Positions 1 through 6,085 of a stretch of DNA of 7,437 nt are shown here, piece by piece. Made by a program: the position numbers and the translations under genes. The DNA comes from Gemmatimonadota bacterium (GTDB lineage Bacteria; Gemmatimonadota; Gemmatimonadetes; Longimicrobiales; RSA9): positions 1-7,437 of the forward strand of contig JACQPS010000106.1 of the NCBI GenBank assembly GCA_016207445.1, read 5' to 3'. Under the pieces are notes generated by a model. That model ran no database searches, had not been told where the DNA came from, and was given only the letters and a program-made list of their open reading frames with translations. The first letter of the stretch is position 1. Every line of letters begins with the position of its first letter.

Positions 1-37
1 CTTCGATTGCTGTCGAATTCATCGCTGGCCCGTTCGC

Positions 38-78
38 AAAAAGGACCGCCTCCCGGTGCGGGGCACCGGGAGGCGGTC
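38..78 (-). terminator. Strong intrinsic terminator of the leftward transcript
   Basis: Positions 44-58 and 64-78 form a perfect 15-bp inverted repeat (arm GACCGCCTCCCGGTG) around a 5-nt loop. Read leftward, the hairpin is followed by C and then five T (the A run at 38-42), which is the intrinsic-terminator layout. Read rightward it is followed only by TT, so the main direction is the minus strand. It would end a transcript started at the promoter at 281-253. It may also shield whatever lies left of the window from that transcript. Confidence 0.78.
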
Positions 79-110
79 TTGGGCAACGCGGATGTGCTTC
101 CCGCCGGCGC

Positions 111-224
111 CTACGGTGCGCCGCCCGGCCGGATGAAATCCGGCCGGCGCGTAAAGCGCACGGCCGTCGTCGGGTCCGGCGTCCGGACCGCGGCGGCATT
201 CAGGGAGTCCCTACGGCTGCGCAT
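111..224 (-). CDS. Candidate 37-residue Arg-rich small protein, unknown function
   Basis: I do not recognise this protein. The frame opens with ATG at 224-222 and closes with TAG at 113-111. A Shine-Dalgarno sequence (GAGGA, about 237-233) sits 8 nt before the ATG, and the predicted transcript start is about 22 nt upstream, so the leader is short. The stop is followed by about 32 nt and then the intrinsic terminator. Having promoter, ribosome-binding site, ORF and terminator in the right order and spacing is the case for a real minigene. The product begins MRSRRDSLNAAAV and ends RPDFIRPGGAP. It has 8 Arg and no Lys, 3 Asp, no Cys and no hydrophobic stretch, so it would be a soluble, basic peptide that could bind nucleic acid (inference). 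Against it, the coding DNA is full of hairpins, and in GC-rich DNA a 37-codon frame arises easily by chance. Confidence 0.38.
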   Translation of the reverse strand: MRSRRDSLNAAAVRTPDPTTAVRFTRRPDFIRPGGAP

Positions 225-252
225 CAGGCGTTTCCTCGCAGAAAGGCCCGCC

Positions 253-281
253 AAGCTAGAGCGCTGGCCGCGCGGTGTCAA
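253..281 (-). promoter_or_regulatory. Sigma-70-type promoter reading leftward
   Basis: On the minus strand a perfect -35 hexamer TTGACA (281-276) is followed, after exactly 17 nt, by TAGCTT (258-253). The -10 hexamer keeps the important T1, A2 and T6 of TATAAT. Predicted transcription start is about 246-247. It is the best sigma-70 match I see in the window, and it feeds a short ORF and a terminator in the same direction. Confidence 0.55.
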
Positions 282-332
282 CGGAGTCGAGCGGGCGAGG
301 CGGGCACGCCTTGCCGGGAGTGGCTAGCGGCG

Positions 333-401
333 CCCCTGGCCATTCTGTCGCCCCAATCTGCCTCCATTCTTCGAGAAAATCGGAGAAGCGGAGGCCAGGG
401 G
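333..401 (+). promoter_or_regulatory. Competing stem-loops over the DUF6883 ribosome-binding site
   Basis: The stretch just before the TTG start at 402 carries two mutually exclusive pairings. GCCTCC (360-365) pairs with GGAGGC (390-395), continued by CTTC (369-372) with GAAG (385-388). CCCCTGGCC (333-341) pairs perfectly with GGCCAGGGG (393-401). Both use 393-395, and both bury the purine-rich ribosome-binding region (GGAG 382-385, GAGG 391-394). The pairing is seen in the sequence; control of translation by it is inference. I see no convincing rightward promoter in 282-401. Confidence 0.35.
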
Positions 402-737
402 TTGAAGCTCCCGAACGCAGATCGCGCGTTCGTCGAACCTGCCAAGCTGCGGGAGTATCTGCTCTCGGCGAGTGGCAGCGGCCGGTCCAAAGCAGCATTT
501 TTCGCGAGCATCGGATTTGCCTCCGACTCCCCGGGAGACCTCGAGCTCCAATTGCTCGCTGTTGCACGTGGAGGTGATGCCGCGCCGCCGGTACCAACTC
601 CGTATGGGGAGAAGTATATTGTAGATGGGGAGGTCGTATCCTCGACCGGGCGGAGAGCATGGATCCGAACAGTCTGGCTCGTCGCGAGCGGTTCTGACCG
701 GCCTCGGCTTATCACCGCCTACCCAAAGAAGAAATGA
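402..737 (+). CDS. DUF6883-family small protein
   Basis: A 111-residue protein of unknown biochemical function. Its N-terminus (MKLPNADRAFVEPAKLREYLLS) and its end (TVWLVASG, PRLITAYP) match what I remember of the DUF6883 family, whose members are about 110 residues, so the gene looks full length. The central part (KAAFFASIGF, YGEKYIVDG) also fits that pattern. The TTG start at 402 is chosen because it gives the family N-terminus directly and has GGAG and GAGG just upstream. There is no signal peptide or membrane segment, so the protein is probably cytoplasmic. It overlaps the DUF4926 gene by ATGA (734-737), and such pairs recur in bacterial genomes as far as I recall. About a third of its codons end in A or T, unlike mutS, which suggests recent acquisition. 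A toxin-antitoxin role is possible but not shown. Confidence 0.75.
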   Translation: MKLPNADRAFVEPAKLREYLLSASGSGRSKAAFFASIGFASDSPGDLELQLLAVARGGDAAPPVPTPYGEKYIVDGEVVSSTGRRAWIRTVWLVASGSDRPRLITAYPKKK

Positions 738-745
738 GGCCCCTC

Positions 746-985
746 ATGATTCCGGAACACGCGAGTGTGGTCCTGACCAGGGACATCCCGGAACACGACC
801 TCGAGCAGGGGGACGTGGGGGTGGTTGTACACCTCTACCCCGGGGGCGCCATATACGAGGTCGAGTTCATGACGGCCGATGGAACCACGATCGCCGTTCT
901 GACGCTCTCCGAGGGCGACATCCGCTTGCCGGATGAGGCGGAGATGCTTCACATCAGGAAACTGCCGGTCCAGGACCCGTCATGA
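746..985 (+). CDS. DUF4926-family small protein, partner of the DUF6883 gene
   Basis: A 79-residue protein resembling the DUF4926 family, which is roughly 60-80 residues with no known activity. The recognisable pattern is MIPEH, then VVLTRDIPEHDLEQGDVGVV, then a YPGGAIYEVEF segment and a final beta-rich part with DGTTIAVLTL. The fold is likely a small all-beta barrel (inference). Two in-frame ATGs exist. The one at 734 overlaps the upstream stop, while the one at 746 has GAGG (736-739) 6 nt before it and matches the family N-terminus, so 746 is preferred; starting at 734 would add MRPL. Either way translation is probably coupled to the DUF6883 gene. If the pair is a toxin-antitoxin or effector-immunity module, the smaller acidic protein would be the natural neutralising partner, but the sequence does not prove this. 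Confidence 0.72.
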   Translation: MIPEHASVVLTRDIPEHDLEQGDVGVVVHLYPGGAIYEVEFMTADGTTIAVLTLSEGDIRLPDEAEMLHIRKLPVQDPS

Positions 986-1125
986 ACTTGGGCGGCTCGC
1001 GGGGGCGCATCAGCCCACGCCGCTGACTCCTCTTCCTCCTCATCGGTTACCGGGGTGGCGCGTCCTCCGCGCCGGCGCTATCGTTGCCCGGGTTGGCCGC
1101 CGCGCCGGCGTCGCCTCTCTCCCGC
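986..1125. other. Gap between the DUF4926 gene and mutS
   Basis: This 140-nt gap presumably carries the mutS promoter, but I find no convincing -35/-10 pair. A TATCGT at 1079-1084 lacks a matching upstream hexamer. The sequence just before the mutS ATG is pyrimidine-rich (CCTCTCTCCC) with no Shine-Dalgarno. No terminator hairpin with a T run follows the DUF4926 stop, so read-through into mutS is possible. Confidence 0.4.
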
Positions 1126-3795
1126 ATGAAGAAAAAGCCCGCGAACACGCCCTTGATGCAGCAGTGGCGCGAGGCGAAGAAGCGCCACCCGGACGCGCTC
1201 ATCTTCTTCCGCGTCGGCGACTTCTACGAGATGTTCTTCGAGGACGCGGAGGAGGGGGCGCGGCTGCTCGGGCTCACGCTCACCACGCGCAACAACGGCG
1301 CGGCCGCGAACGTCCCGCTCGCCGGTGTCCCGGTCAAGGCCAAAGACGAGTACCTGCAGAAGCTCGTGAAGCTGGGCCGGCGGGTGGCCATCTGCGAGCA
1401 GCTCGAGGACCCGGCGCTCGCGAAGGGCATCGTGCGCCGCGACGTCACCGAGACCATCACGCCCGGCGCCGTCCTGGCCGACGCACTCCTGGCCGAGCGC
1501 AGGAACAACTTCCTGGTCGCGCTCGCCGAAGATCGCGACGGGCACGTCGCGCTGGCCGCGGCGGATGTCTCGACTGGCGAGCTCGTGGGCGCCGTCGTCG
1601 CCCCCGAGGACCTGGAGGCCGAGCTCGCGCGCTTCGAGCCGGCCGAGCTGCTGCTGCCGAAGTCACTGGAGCGCCGTCACCTCTCCGGCGCCGACGCTGC
1701 CAGCCGCACCACCCGCCCCGACTGGCTCTTCGATCCGCAACTCGCGGCCGAGGAGCTGCGCCGCCGCTTCCGCGTCGCCACGCTCGACGGCTTCGGCTTC
1801 CAGGAAGGCGACGATGTCCTGGTCGGCGCGCTCGGCGCCCTCGTCGCCTATCTCGCCGAGGTCCAGCCCGCGGGGCTCGAGCACCTGCGCGCGCCGCGGC
1901 TCGAGCACCCGGGTCAGGCCATGGCGCTGGACGAGATGACGCGCCGGAACCTCGAGATCATCGAGCCGCTGCGGCCCGATCTGGCCGCGAAGGCGGACGG
2001 CCGCGCGGCCACGCTGCTCGAGGTGATGGACGAGACGCTCACGCCCATGGGCGCGCGCCTGCTGCGGCGCTGGCTGCTGCGCCCGCTCGTGGTGCCGGAG
2101 CTGATCTGGCGGCGGCAGGAGGCCGTGGCCGAGCTGGTCGAGCAGGCGCCGCTCCGCCGCAAGCTGCGCAAGGAGCTCGAGCGCATCCGCGACCTGGAGC
2201 GCCTCGCGGGCAAGGTGGGCGCGGCCCGCGTGCAGCCGCGCGAGCTGCGCGCGCTCGCCGACTCGCTCGCGCACCTGCCGAAGCTGAAGCAGGTGCTCGC
2301 GGCCGAGCGGAGCTGGATCGACGACGTCGCCCCGGAGCCGCTCTTGAAGGAGCTCGCGCGCGCCGACGCGCTCGAGGACGTGCGCGCGTTGCTCGAGCGC
2401 GCGCTCGCCGATGATCCGCCCGCCACGCTCGCCGAGGGCGGCATCTTTCGCCCGGGCTACGACGCCGCGCTCGACGAGCTGCGCGATGCCCGTGATGGCG
2501 GCCGCAACTTCATCGCGCAGCTCGAGGCGCGCGAGAAGAAGCGGACGGCGATCGCGTCGCTCAAGGTCGGCTACAACCAGGTCTTCGGCTACTACCTCGA
2601 GGTCACGCGCGCGAACCTCGGGAAGGTGCCGCAGGACTATCGCCGGCGGCAGACGCTCGCCAACGCGGAGCGCTTCGTCACGCCCGAGCTCGAGGAGTGG
2701 GAGGCCAAGGTGCTCGGCGCCGAGGAGAAGATCGTCGAGCTGGAGGCGCGCCTCTTCGCCGAGCTGCGCGCGCGCGTCGCGCAGGAAGTGGCCAGGCTCC
2801 AGGCGGCGGCCGATGCGGTGGCCACGCTCGATGTGCTCGCCGCGCTCGCCGAGACGGCCGAGCGCCGCGGCTACGTCCGCCCCAAGGTCCACACGGGCTA
2901 TCGGCTCGAGATCCAGGGCGGCCGGCACCCGGTGGTCGAGACCATGATGCGCCGCGAGGAGTTCATCCCGAACGACGCCCTGCTCGACGAGGACCGGCGC
3001 ATCGTCATCCTGACCGGGCCCAACATGGCCGGCAAGAGCACGTTCCTGCGGCAGGTCGGGCTCATCCAGCTGCTCGCGCAGGTCGGCTCGTTCGTGCCGG
3101 CGGATGCGGCGCTGCTGCCGGTGTGCGACCGTCTCTTCACGCGCGTGGGCGCCTCCGACAACCTGGTGCGCGGCCAGTCCACCTTCATGGTGGAGATGAA
3201 CGAGACCGCCGCGATCCTGAACGGCGCGGGCCCGCGCTCGCTCGTGCTGCTCGACGAGATCGGCCGCGGCACCGCGACCTACGATGGCGTGAGCATCGCC
3301 TGGGCCGTGACCGAGTTCCTGCATCAGAACATCCGCGCCAAGACCATCTTCGCCACGCATTACCACGAGCTCACGCAGCTCGCCGAGCTGCTGGAAGCGC
3401 TCGTCAACTACAACGTGGCGGTGAAGGAGGTCGGGGACGACGTCGTCTTCCTCCGCCGGCTCGAGCCCGGCGGCGCCGACCGCTCCTACGGCATCCAGGT
3501 GGCGCGGCTGGCCGGCCTGCCGCCCGAGGTCGTCGCGCGCGCGCGCGACATCCTGCACGAGCTGGAGTCGGCCCACAGCGGCGGTGGTCTCGGGTTGGGA
3601 CGCGGCGCGCGCGCCGATGCGGCCGCGCCGCGTGCTGCCGCGGCCGGCGCCCCCACCCAGCTCTCCCTGTTCCAGGCCGAATCCCCCGCGCTGGAGCGCC
3701 TGCGCCGCGTCCAGGTCGAGCAGCTCACGCCCATGCAGGCGCTGAATTTCCTGGCCGAGCTGAAGGCAATGGCGGAAAGAAGTCCGGAAACGTAA
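1126..3795 (+). CDS. mutS: DNA mismatch repair protein MutS
   Basis: An 889-residue MutS, slightly longer than E. coli MutS (853). It recognises mispaired or looped-out bases and, using ATP, recruits MutL. Domain order is complete. The mismatch-reading domain carries GDFYEMF with the Phe33-x-Glu35 wedge; connector and core lever domains follow; the clamp region is near 480-530 (KVGYNQVFGYY, RRQTLANAERF). The ATPase has Walker A GPNMAGKST (631-639, Lys637), Walker B LVLLDE (Asp710, Glu711) and the ATHYHEL motif (His745). A Gly/Ala-rich linker then leads to QLSLF (845-849), a beta-clamp-binding motif, and a C-terminal LTPMQALNFLAELK segment. ATG 1126 is chosen because TPLMQQW aligns with the start of other MutS proteins; a TTG at 1084 would add 14 unsupported residues. 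No mutL lies in the window. The NRAMP gene follows after 9 nt, so co-transcription is likely. Confidence 0.97.
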   Translation: MKKKPANTPLMQQWREAKKRHPDALIFFRVGDFYEMFFEDAEEGARLLGLTLTTRNNGAAANVPLAGVPVKAKDEYLQKLVKLGRRVAICEQLEDPALAKGIVRRDVTETITPGAVLADALLAERRNNFLVALAEDRDGHVALAAADVSTGELVGAVVAPEDLEAELARFEPAELLLPKSLERRHLSGADAASRTTRPDWLFDPQLAAEELRRRFRVATLDGFGFQEGDDVLVGALGALVAYLAEVQPAGLEHLRAPRLEHPGQAMALDEMTRRNLEIIEPLRPDLAAKADGRAATLLEVMDETLTPMGARLLRRWLLRPLVVPELIWRRQEAVAELVEQAPLRRKLRKELERIRDLERLAGKVGAARVQPRELRALADSLAHLPKLKQVLAAERSWIDDVAPEPLLKELARADALEDVRALLERALADDPPATLAEGGIFRPGYDAALDELRDARDGGRNFIAQLEAREKKRTAIASLKVGYNQVFGYYLEVTRANLGKVPQDYRRRQTLANAERFVTPELEEWEAKVLGAEEKIVELEARLFAELRARVAQEVARLQAAADAVATLDVLAALAETAERRGYVRPKVHTGYRLEIQGGRHPVVETMMRREEFIPNDALLDEDRRIVILTGPNMAGKSTFLRQVGLIQLLAQVGSFVPADAALLPVCDRLFTRVGASDNLVRGQSTFMVEMNETAAILNGAGPRSLVLLDEIGRGTATYDGVSIAWAVTEFLHQNIRAKTIFATHYHELTQLAELLEALVNYNVAVKEVGDDVVFLRRLEPGGADRSYGIQVARLAGLPPEVVARARDILHELESAHSGGGLGLGRGARADAAAPRAAAAGAPTQLSLFQAESPALERLRRVQVEQLTPMQALNFLAELKAMAERSPET

Positions 3796-3804
3796 CGCCT
3801 GACG

Positions 3805-5097
3805 ATGCCACGAGAGCCCCACCCGGGCCGCACGGTGGCGGCGGCCGAGCGGGTGCTGCGCGGCGAGGGCCGCAGGCCACTCCCGGTCCGTCTGCTTCCG
3901 TTCCTCGGTCCCGCGTTCGTGGCCTCGGTCGCGTACGTGGATCCGGGGAACTTCGCCACCAACATCCAGGGCGGCGCCGAGTTCGGCTACCTGCTGCTCT
4001 GGGTGATCGTCGCGAGCAACCTGATGGCGATGCTGATCCAGGCGCTGTCGGCCAAGCTCGGCATCGCGACGGGGAAGAACCTCGCGGAAGTGTGCCGCGA
4101 CCAGTTCCCGCGGCCGGTGGTGTGGGCGATGTGGGTGATCTCCGAGCTGGTCGCAATGGCCACCGACCTGGCCGAGTTCCTCGGGGCCGCCGTCGGCTTC
4201 TACCTGCTCTTCGGCATTCCCCTCTTTCCCGCCGGCCTCATCACCGCCGTGGTCACGTTCGCGATCCTGCTGCTCCAGCGCTTCGGGTTCCGCCCGGTCG
4301 AAGCGGTGATCACCGCGCTCGTGGGCATCATCGCCATCTGCTACCTGGTCGAGACGGTCCTGGAAGCGCCGGACTGGGGCGCCATCGCGCGCAGCGCGGT
4401 GACGCCCCGGTTCCGGGGCACGGAGAGCGTCCTGCTGGCGGTCGGCATCCTGGGGGCCACCGTGATGCCGCACGTCATCTTCCTGCACTCGTCGCTCACG
4501 CAGCATCGCATTCGCCCGACCAGCCCGCAGGAATCGAGGACGATCTTCCGTTTCGAGGTCGTGGACGTGGTGATCGCGATGGGGCTGGCCGGCGTGATCA
4601 ACGGCGCCATGCTGATCATGGCGGCCGCGACCTTCCACGCCGCGGGACTCGTCGAGATCGCCTCGATCGAGGAGGCGTACCGCACGCTCCATCCCCTGCT
4701 GGGCCCGCTCGCCGGGACGGTCTTCGCCATCTCGCTTCTCGCCTCCGGCATCTCTTCCTCCACGGTCGGGACGATGGCGGGACAGGTGATCATGCAGGGA
4801 TTCCTGCACTGGCACGTCCCGCTCTGGGTGCGACGGCTGGTGACCATGCTCCCGGCGCTGGTCGTGATCGGCCTCGGGCTGGACCCGACCCGGACCCTGG
4901 TCCTCAGCCAGGTCGTTCTCTCCTTCGGCATTCCGTTCGCGCTCATCCCGCTCGTGATGTTCACCCGGAGCCACGATCTCATGGGTGAGCTGGTGAACCG
5001 GCGCCGCACGACTGTCGCCGCCGGCGGGATGGCCGCGTTGATCGTGCTGCTCAACCTCTACCTCCTCTTCGCCGTGTTCTTCGGAGGTGGACCATGA
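3805..5097 (+). CDS. NRAMP-family divalent metal (Mn2+/Fe2+) transporter
   Basis: A 430-residue inner-membrane protein of the NRAMP/MntH family, which imports Mn2+ or Fe2+ with protons. The length fits the 11-helix family. Helix 1 has the metal-binding DPGN (Asp46, Asn49). Helix 3 has the proton-path motif ATDLAEF (Asp121, Glu124). Helix 6 has ATVMPHVIFLHSSL with Ala218 and Met221 placed to complete the metal site, plus His223. The methionine ligand is typical of true transition-metal NRAMPs, as opposed to Mg- or Al-type relatives. ATG 3805 lies 9 nt after the mutS stop and has no clear Shine-Dalgarno, suggesting coupling to mutS translation; a GTG at 3835 is a weaker alternative start. The stop overlaps the start of the universal stress gene by ATGA. 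I see no Mur, Fur or MntR operator or manganese riboswitch nearby. Mn versus Fe preference cannot be read from sequence alone. Confidence 0.95.
   Translation: MPREPHPGRTVAAAERVLRGEGRRPLPVRLLPFLGPAFVASVAYVDPGNFATNIQGGAEFGYLLLWVIVASNLMAMLIQALSAKLGIATGKNLAEVCRDQFPRPVVWAMWVISELVAMATDLAEFLGAAVGFYLLFGIPLFPAGLITAVVTFAILLLQRFGFRPVEAVITALVGIIAICYLVETVLEAPDWGAIARSAVTPRFRGTESVLLAVGILGATVMPHVIFLHSSLTQHRIRPTSPQESRTIFRFEVVDVVIAMGLAGVINGAMLIMAAATFHAAGLVEIASIEEAYRTLHPLLGPLAGTVFAISLLASGISSSTVGTMAGQVIMQGFLHWHVPLWVRRLVTMLPALVVIGLGLDPTRTLVLSQVVLSFGIPFALIPLVMFTRSHDLMGELVNRRRTTVAAGGMAALIVLLNLYLLFAVFFGGGP
5083..5087 (+). promoter_or_regulatory. Strong internal ribosome-binding site for the UspA gene
   Basis: GGAGG ends 6 nt before the ATG at 5094 and lies within the last codons of the transporter gene. 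It is the clearest Shine-Dalgarno sequence on the plus strand here. It implies efficient initiation or re-initiation of the stress-protein gene even if upstream translation is modest. Confidence 0.75.
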
Positions 5098-6002
5098 GAC
5101 CGGAGTTCCGACACCTCCTGGTCCCACTCGACGGGTCGCGCCTGGCCGAGGCGGTGCTCCCGTTCGCGCTCGGCCTGGCCGGCCGACTGGGTGCGACCGT
5201 CACGCTGTTGCATCTCCTCGAGCGCAAGGCGCCGGAGAAGGTGCACGGGGAGTCGCACCTGACGGGCGCCCCGCAGGCCAGGGCGTACCTGGAGCAGATC
5301 GCGGCGCGCTGCCGCGCCGCCGCTGTGGAGGCACGCGTCCACGTGCACGCGCCCCCGGTCCGCGGCGTCGCGGCGGGCGTCGCGGAGCACGCCGCCGAAC
5401 TGGGCGCCGACCTGATCGCCATCACCACGCACGGCTCGGGCGGGCTGCGGGACCTGATCGTCGGCAGCATCGCGCAGCAGACGCTCGCACGGGGCGCGAC
5501 GTCGATCCTGCTGGTCCGCCCGACCGCTACCGGGGCGGCGCCGCCGTTCGCGTGCAGGACCCTGGTGGTCGCGCTCGACCCCGCGAGGCACGGAATGGCG
5601 CCCCTCGACGCGGCGTGCCTCCTGGCTCGCGCCTTGGCTGCCCATCTCCATCTGCTCACGGTCGTGCCGACGCCGGGAACACTGCCGGCCGAGCGGCGCG
5701 CGCAAGCCACGCTCTCCCCGCATGCGGCGGCGGCGGTCCTGGATCTGGAGAGCAGGGATGCGGAGGCGATGTTGCGGGAGGCCGCGGCCTCGCTCGAGGC
5801 GGAGGGGCTGAAGGCGAGTACCGAGCTGCGACGGGGCGACCCGCTCTCGGAGGTGATCCAGGCGCTGCGGGAGCGAGCCGCCGATCTGCTCGTCGTGGCC
5901 ACGCACGGCCACGTCGGGCTCGGCGGCCTGCTGGCGGGCAGCTTCGCGCCGCGCATCACCTCCCAATCCTCCGTTCCCGTGCTACTCGTGCGCATCACAT
6001 GA
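5094..6002 (+). CDS. Tandem-domain universal stress protein (UspA family)
   Basis: A 302-residue cytoplasmic protein made of two UspA domains, about residues 1-143 and 154-302. The first opens with the typical HLLVPLDGS strand and loop and ends with THGSGGL...VGS (Thr112 to Ser125) and SILLVRP. The second begins TLVVALDPARHG and ends with THGHVGL...AGSF (Thr270 to Ser283) and PVLLVRI. These glycine-rich loops with a following G-S resemble the ATP-binding loop of ATP-type Usp proteins, so nucleotide binding is plausible for both halves. The first domain also carries a VHGESHLTG segment that I recall from similar proteins. The gene overlaps the transporter stop by ATGA and has its own GGAGG site, so the two are made together. 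A role in sensing energy or stress state for metal uptake is an inference from the pairing; the biochemical target is unknown. Confidence 0.92.
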   Translation: MRPEFRHLLVPLDGSRLAEAVLPFALGLAGRLGATVTLLHLLERKAPEKVHGESHLTGAPQARAYLEQIAARCRAAAVEARVHVHAPPVRGVAAGVAEHAAELGADLIAITTHGSGGLRDLIVGSIAQQTLARGATSILLVRPTATGAAPPFACRTLVVALDPARHGMAPLDAACLLARALAAHLHLLTVVPTPGTLPAERRAQATLSPHAAAAVLDLESRDAEAMLREAAASLEAEGLKASTELRRGDPLSEVIQALRERAADLLVVATHGHVGLGGLLAGSFAPRITSQSSVPVLLVRIT

Positions 6003-6021
6003 CCTGCGCGCAGCGGTTGTC

Positions 6022-6057
6022 CCCCGCCGATCCGTCTGCGATCTTTACCGGGTTTTT
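6022..6057 (+). terminator. Weak candidate terminator after the UspA gene
   Basis: In the 83-nt gap before the hydrolase, CCCG (6023-6026) can pair with CGGG (6049-6052), with an inner GATC/GATC pairing (6029-6032 with 6040-6043), followed by TTTTT (6053-6057). The T run is right for an intrinsic terminator, but the stem is short and interrupted. It may end the mutS-NRAMP-UspA transcript. I see no convincing promoter for the next gene. Confidence 0.25.
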
Positions 6058-6085
6058 GACGGGAATCGCTCACCGCCGACGTCGA

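Larger units (their letters stand above)
38..247 (-). ncRNA. Putative structured ~210-nt leftward transcript (sRNA or small mRNA)
   Basis: This is the transcript predicted between the promoter at 281-253 (start near 246-247) and the terminator ending at 38. Within it I see, in transcript order, an AGGAAA hexaloop closed by GCG/CGC (near 239-228), a 7-bp hairpin at 189-173 (GGTCCGG/CCGGACC, 3-nt loop), a 5-bp hairpin at 161-147 with loop CUUUA, a 10-bp hairpin at 147-125 (CCGGCCGGAT arm, 3-nt loop) and a 5-bp hairpin at 122-106 before the terminator. I compared it from memory with 6S, tmRNA, RNase P, SRP RNA and common riboswitch consensus sequences and found no match. Because a 37-codon ORF with its own ribosome-binding site lies inside, the RNA may be a small mRNA rather than noncoding. 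Confidence 0.4.

Noticed and set aside
38..247. Assigning the leftward transcript to 6S RNA, tmRNA, RNase P RNA, SRP RNA or a common riboswitch
   Set aside because: Length would fit 6S, but I see no long closing stem between its ends, and no conserved core motifs of the other classes.
1084..1125. TTG start for mutS adding 14 residues
   Set aside because: The extra residues have no counterpart at MutS N-termini as I know them. The ATG at 1126 gives a normal start and the TPLMQQW alignment.
933..2414. A 493-codon plus-strand frame overlapping the start of mutS, and a similar 763-codon frame at 2697-4988
   Set aside because: Out-of-frame shadows of mutS and the transporter, with Arg/Ala/Gly-rich nonsense composition.
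1663..5127. A 1154-codon open frame on the minus strand opposite mutS and the NRAMP gene
   Set aside because: It spans two well-identified genes on the other strand. Its product is a low-complexity Arg/Glu/His/Asp/Gln mix without domains, as expected when strong G/C third-position bias removes antisense stops.
6004..6013. Perfect palindrome CTGCGCGCAG just after the UspA stop
   Set aside because: Short and made of common GC dinucleotides; expected by chance in DNA of this composition, with no second copy to suggest an operator.
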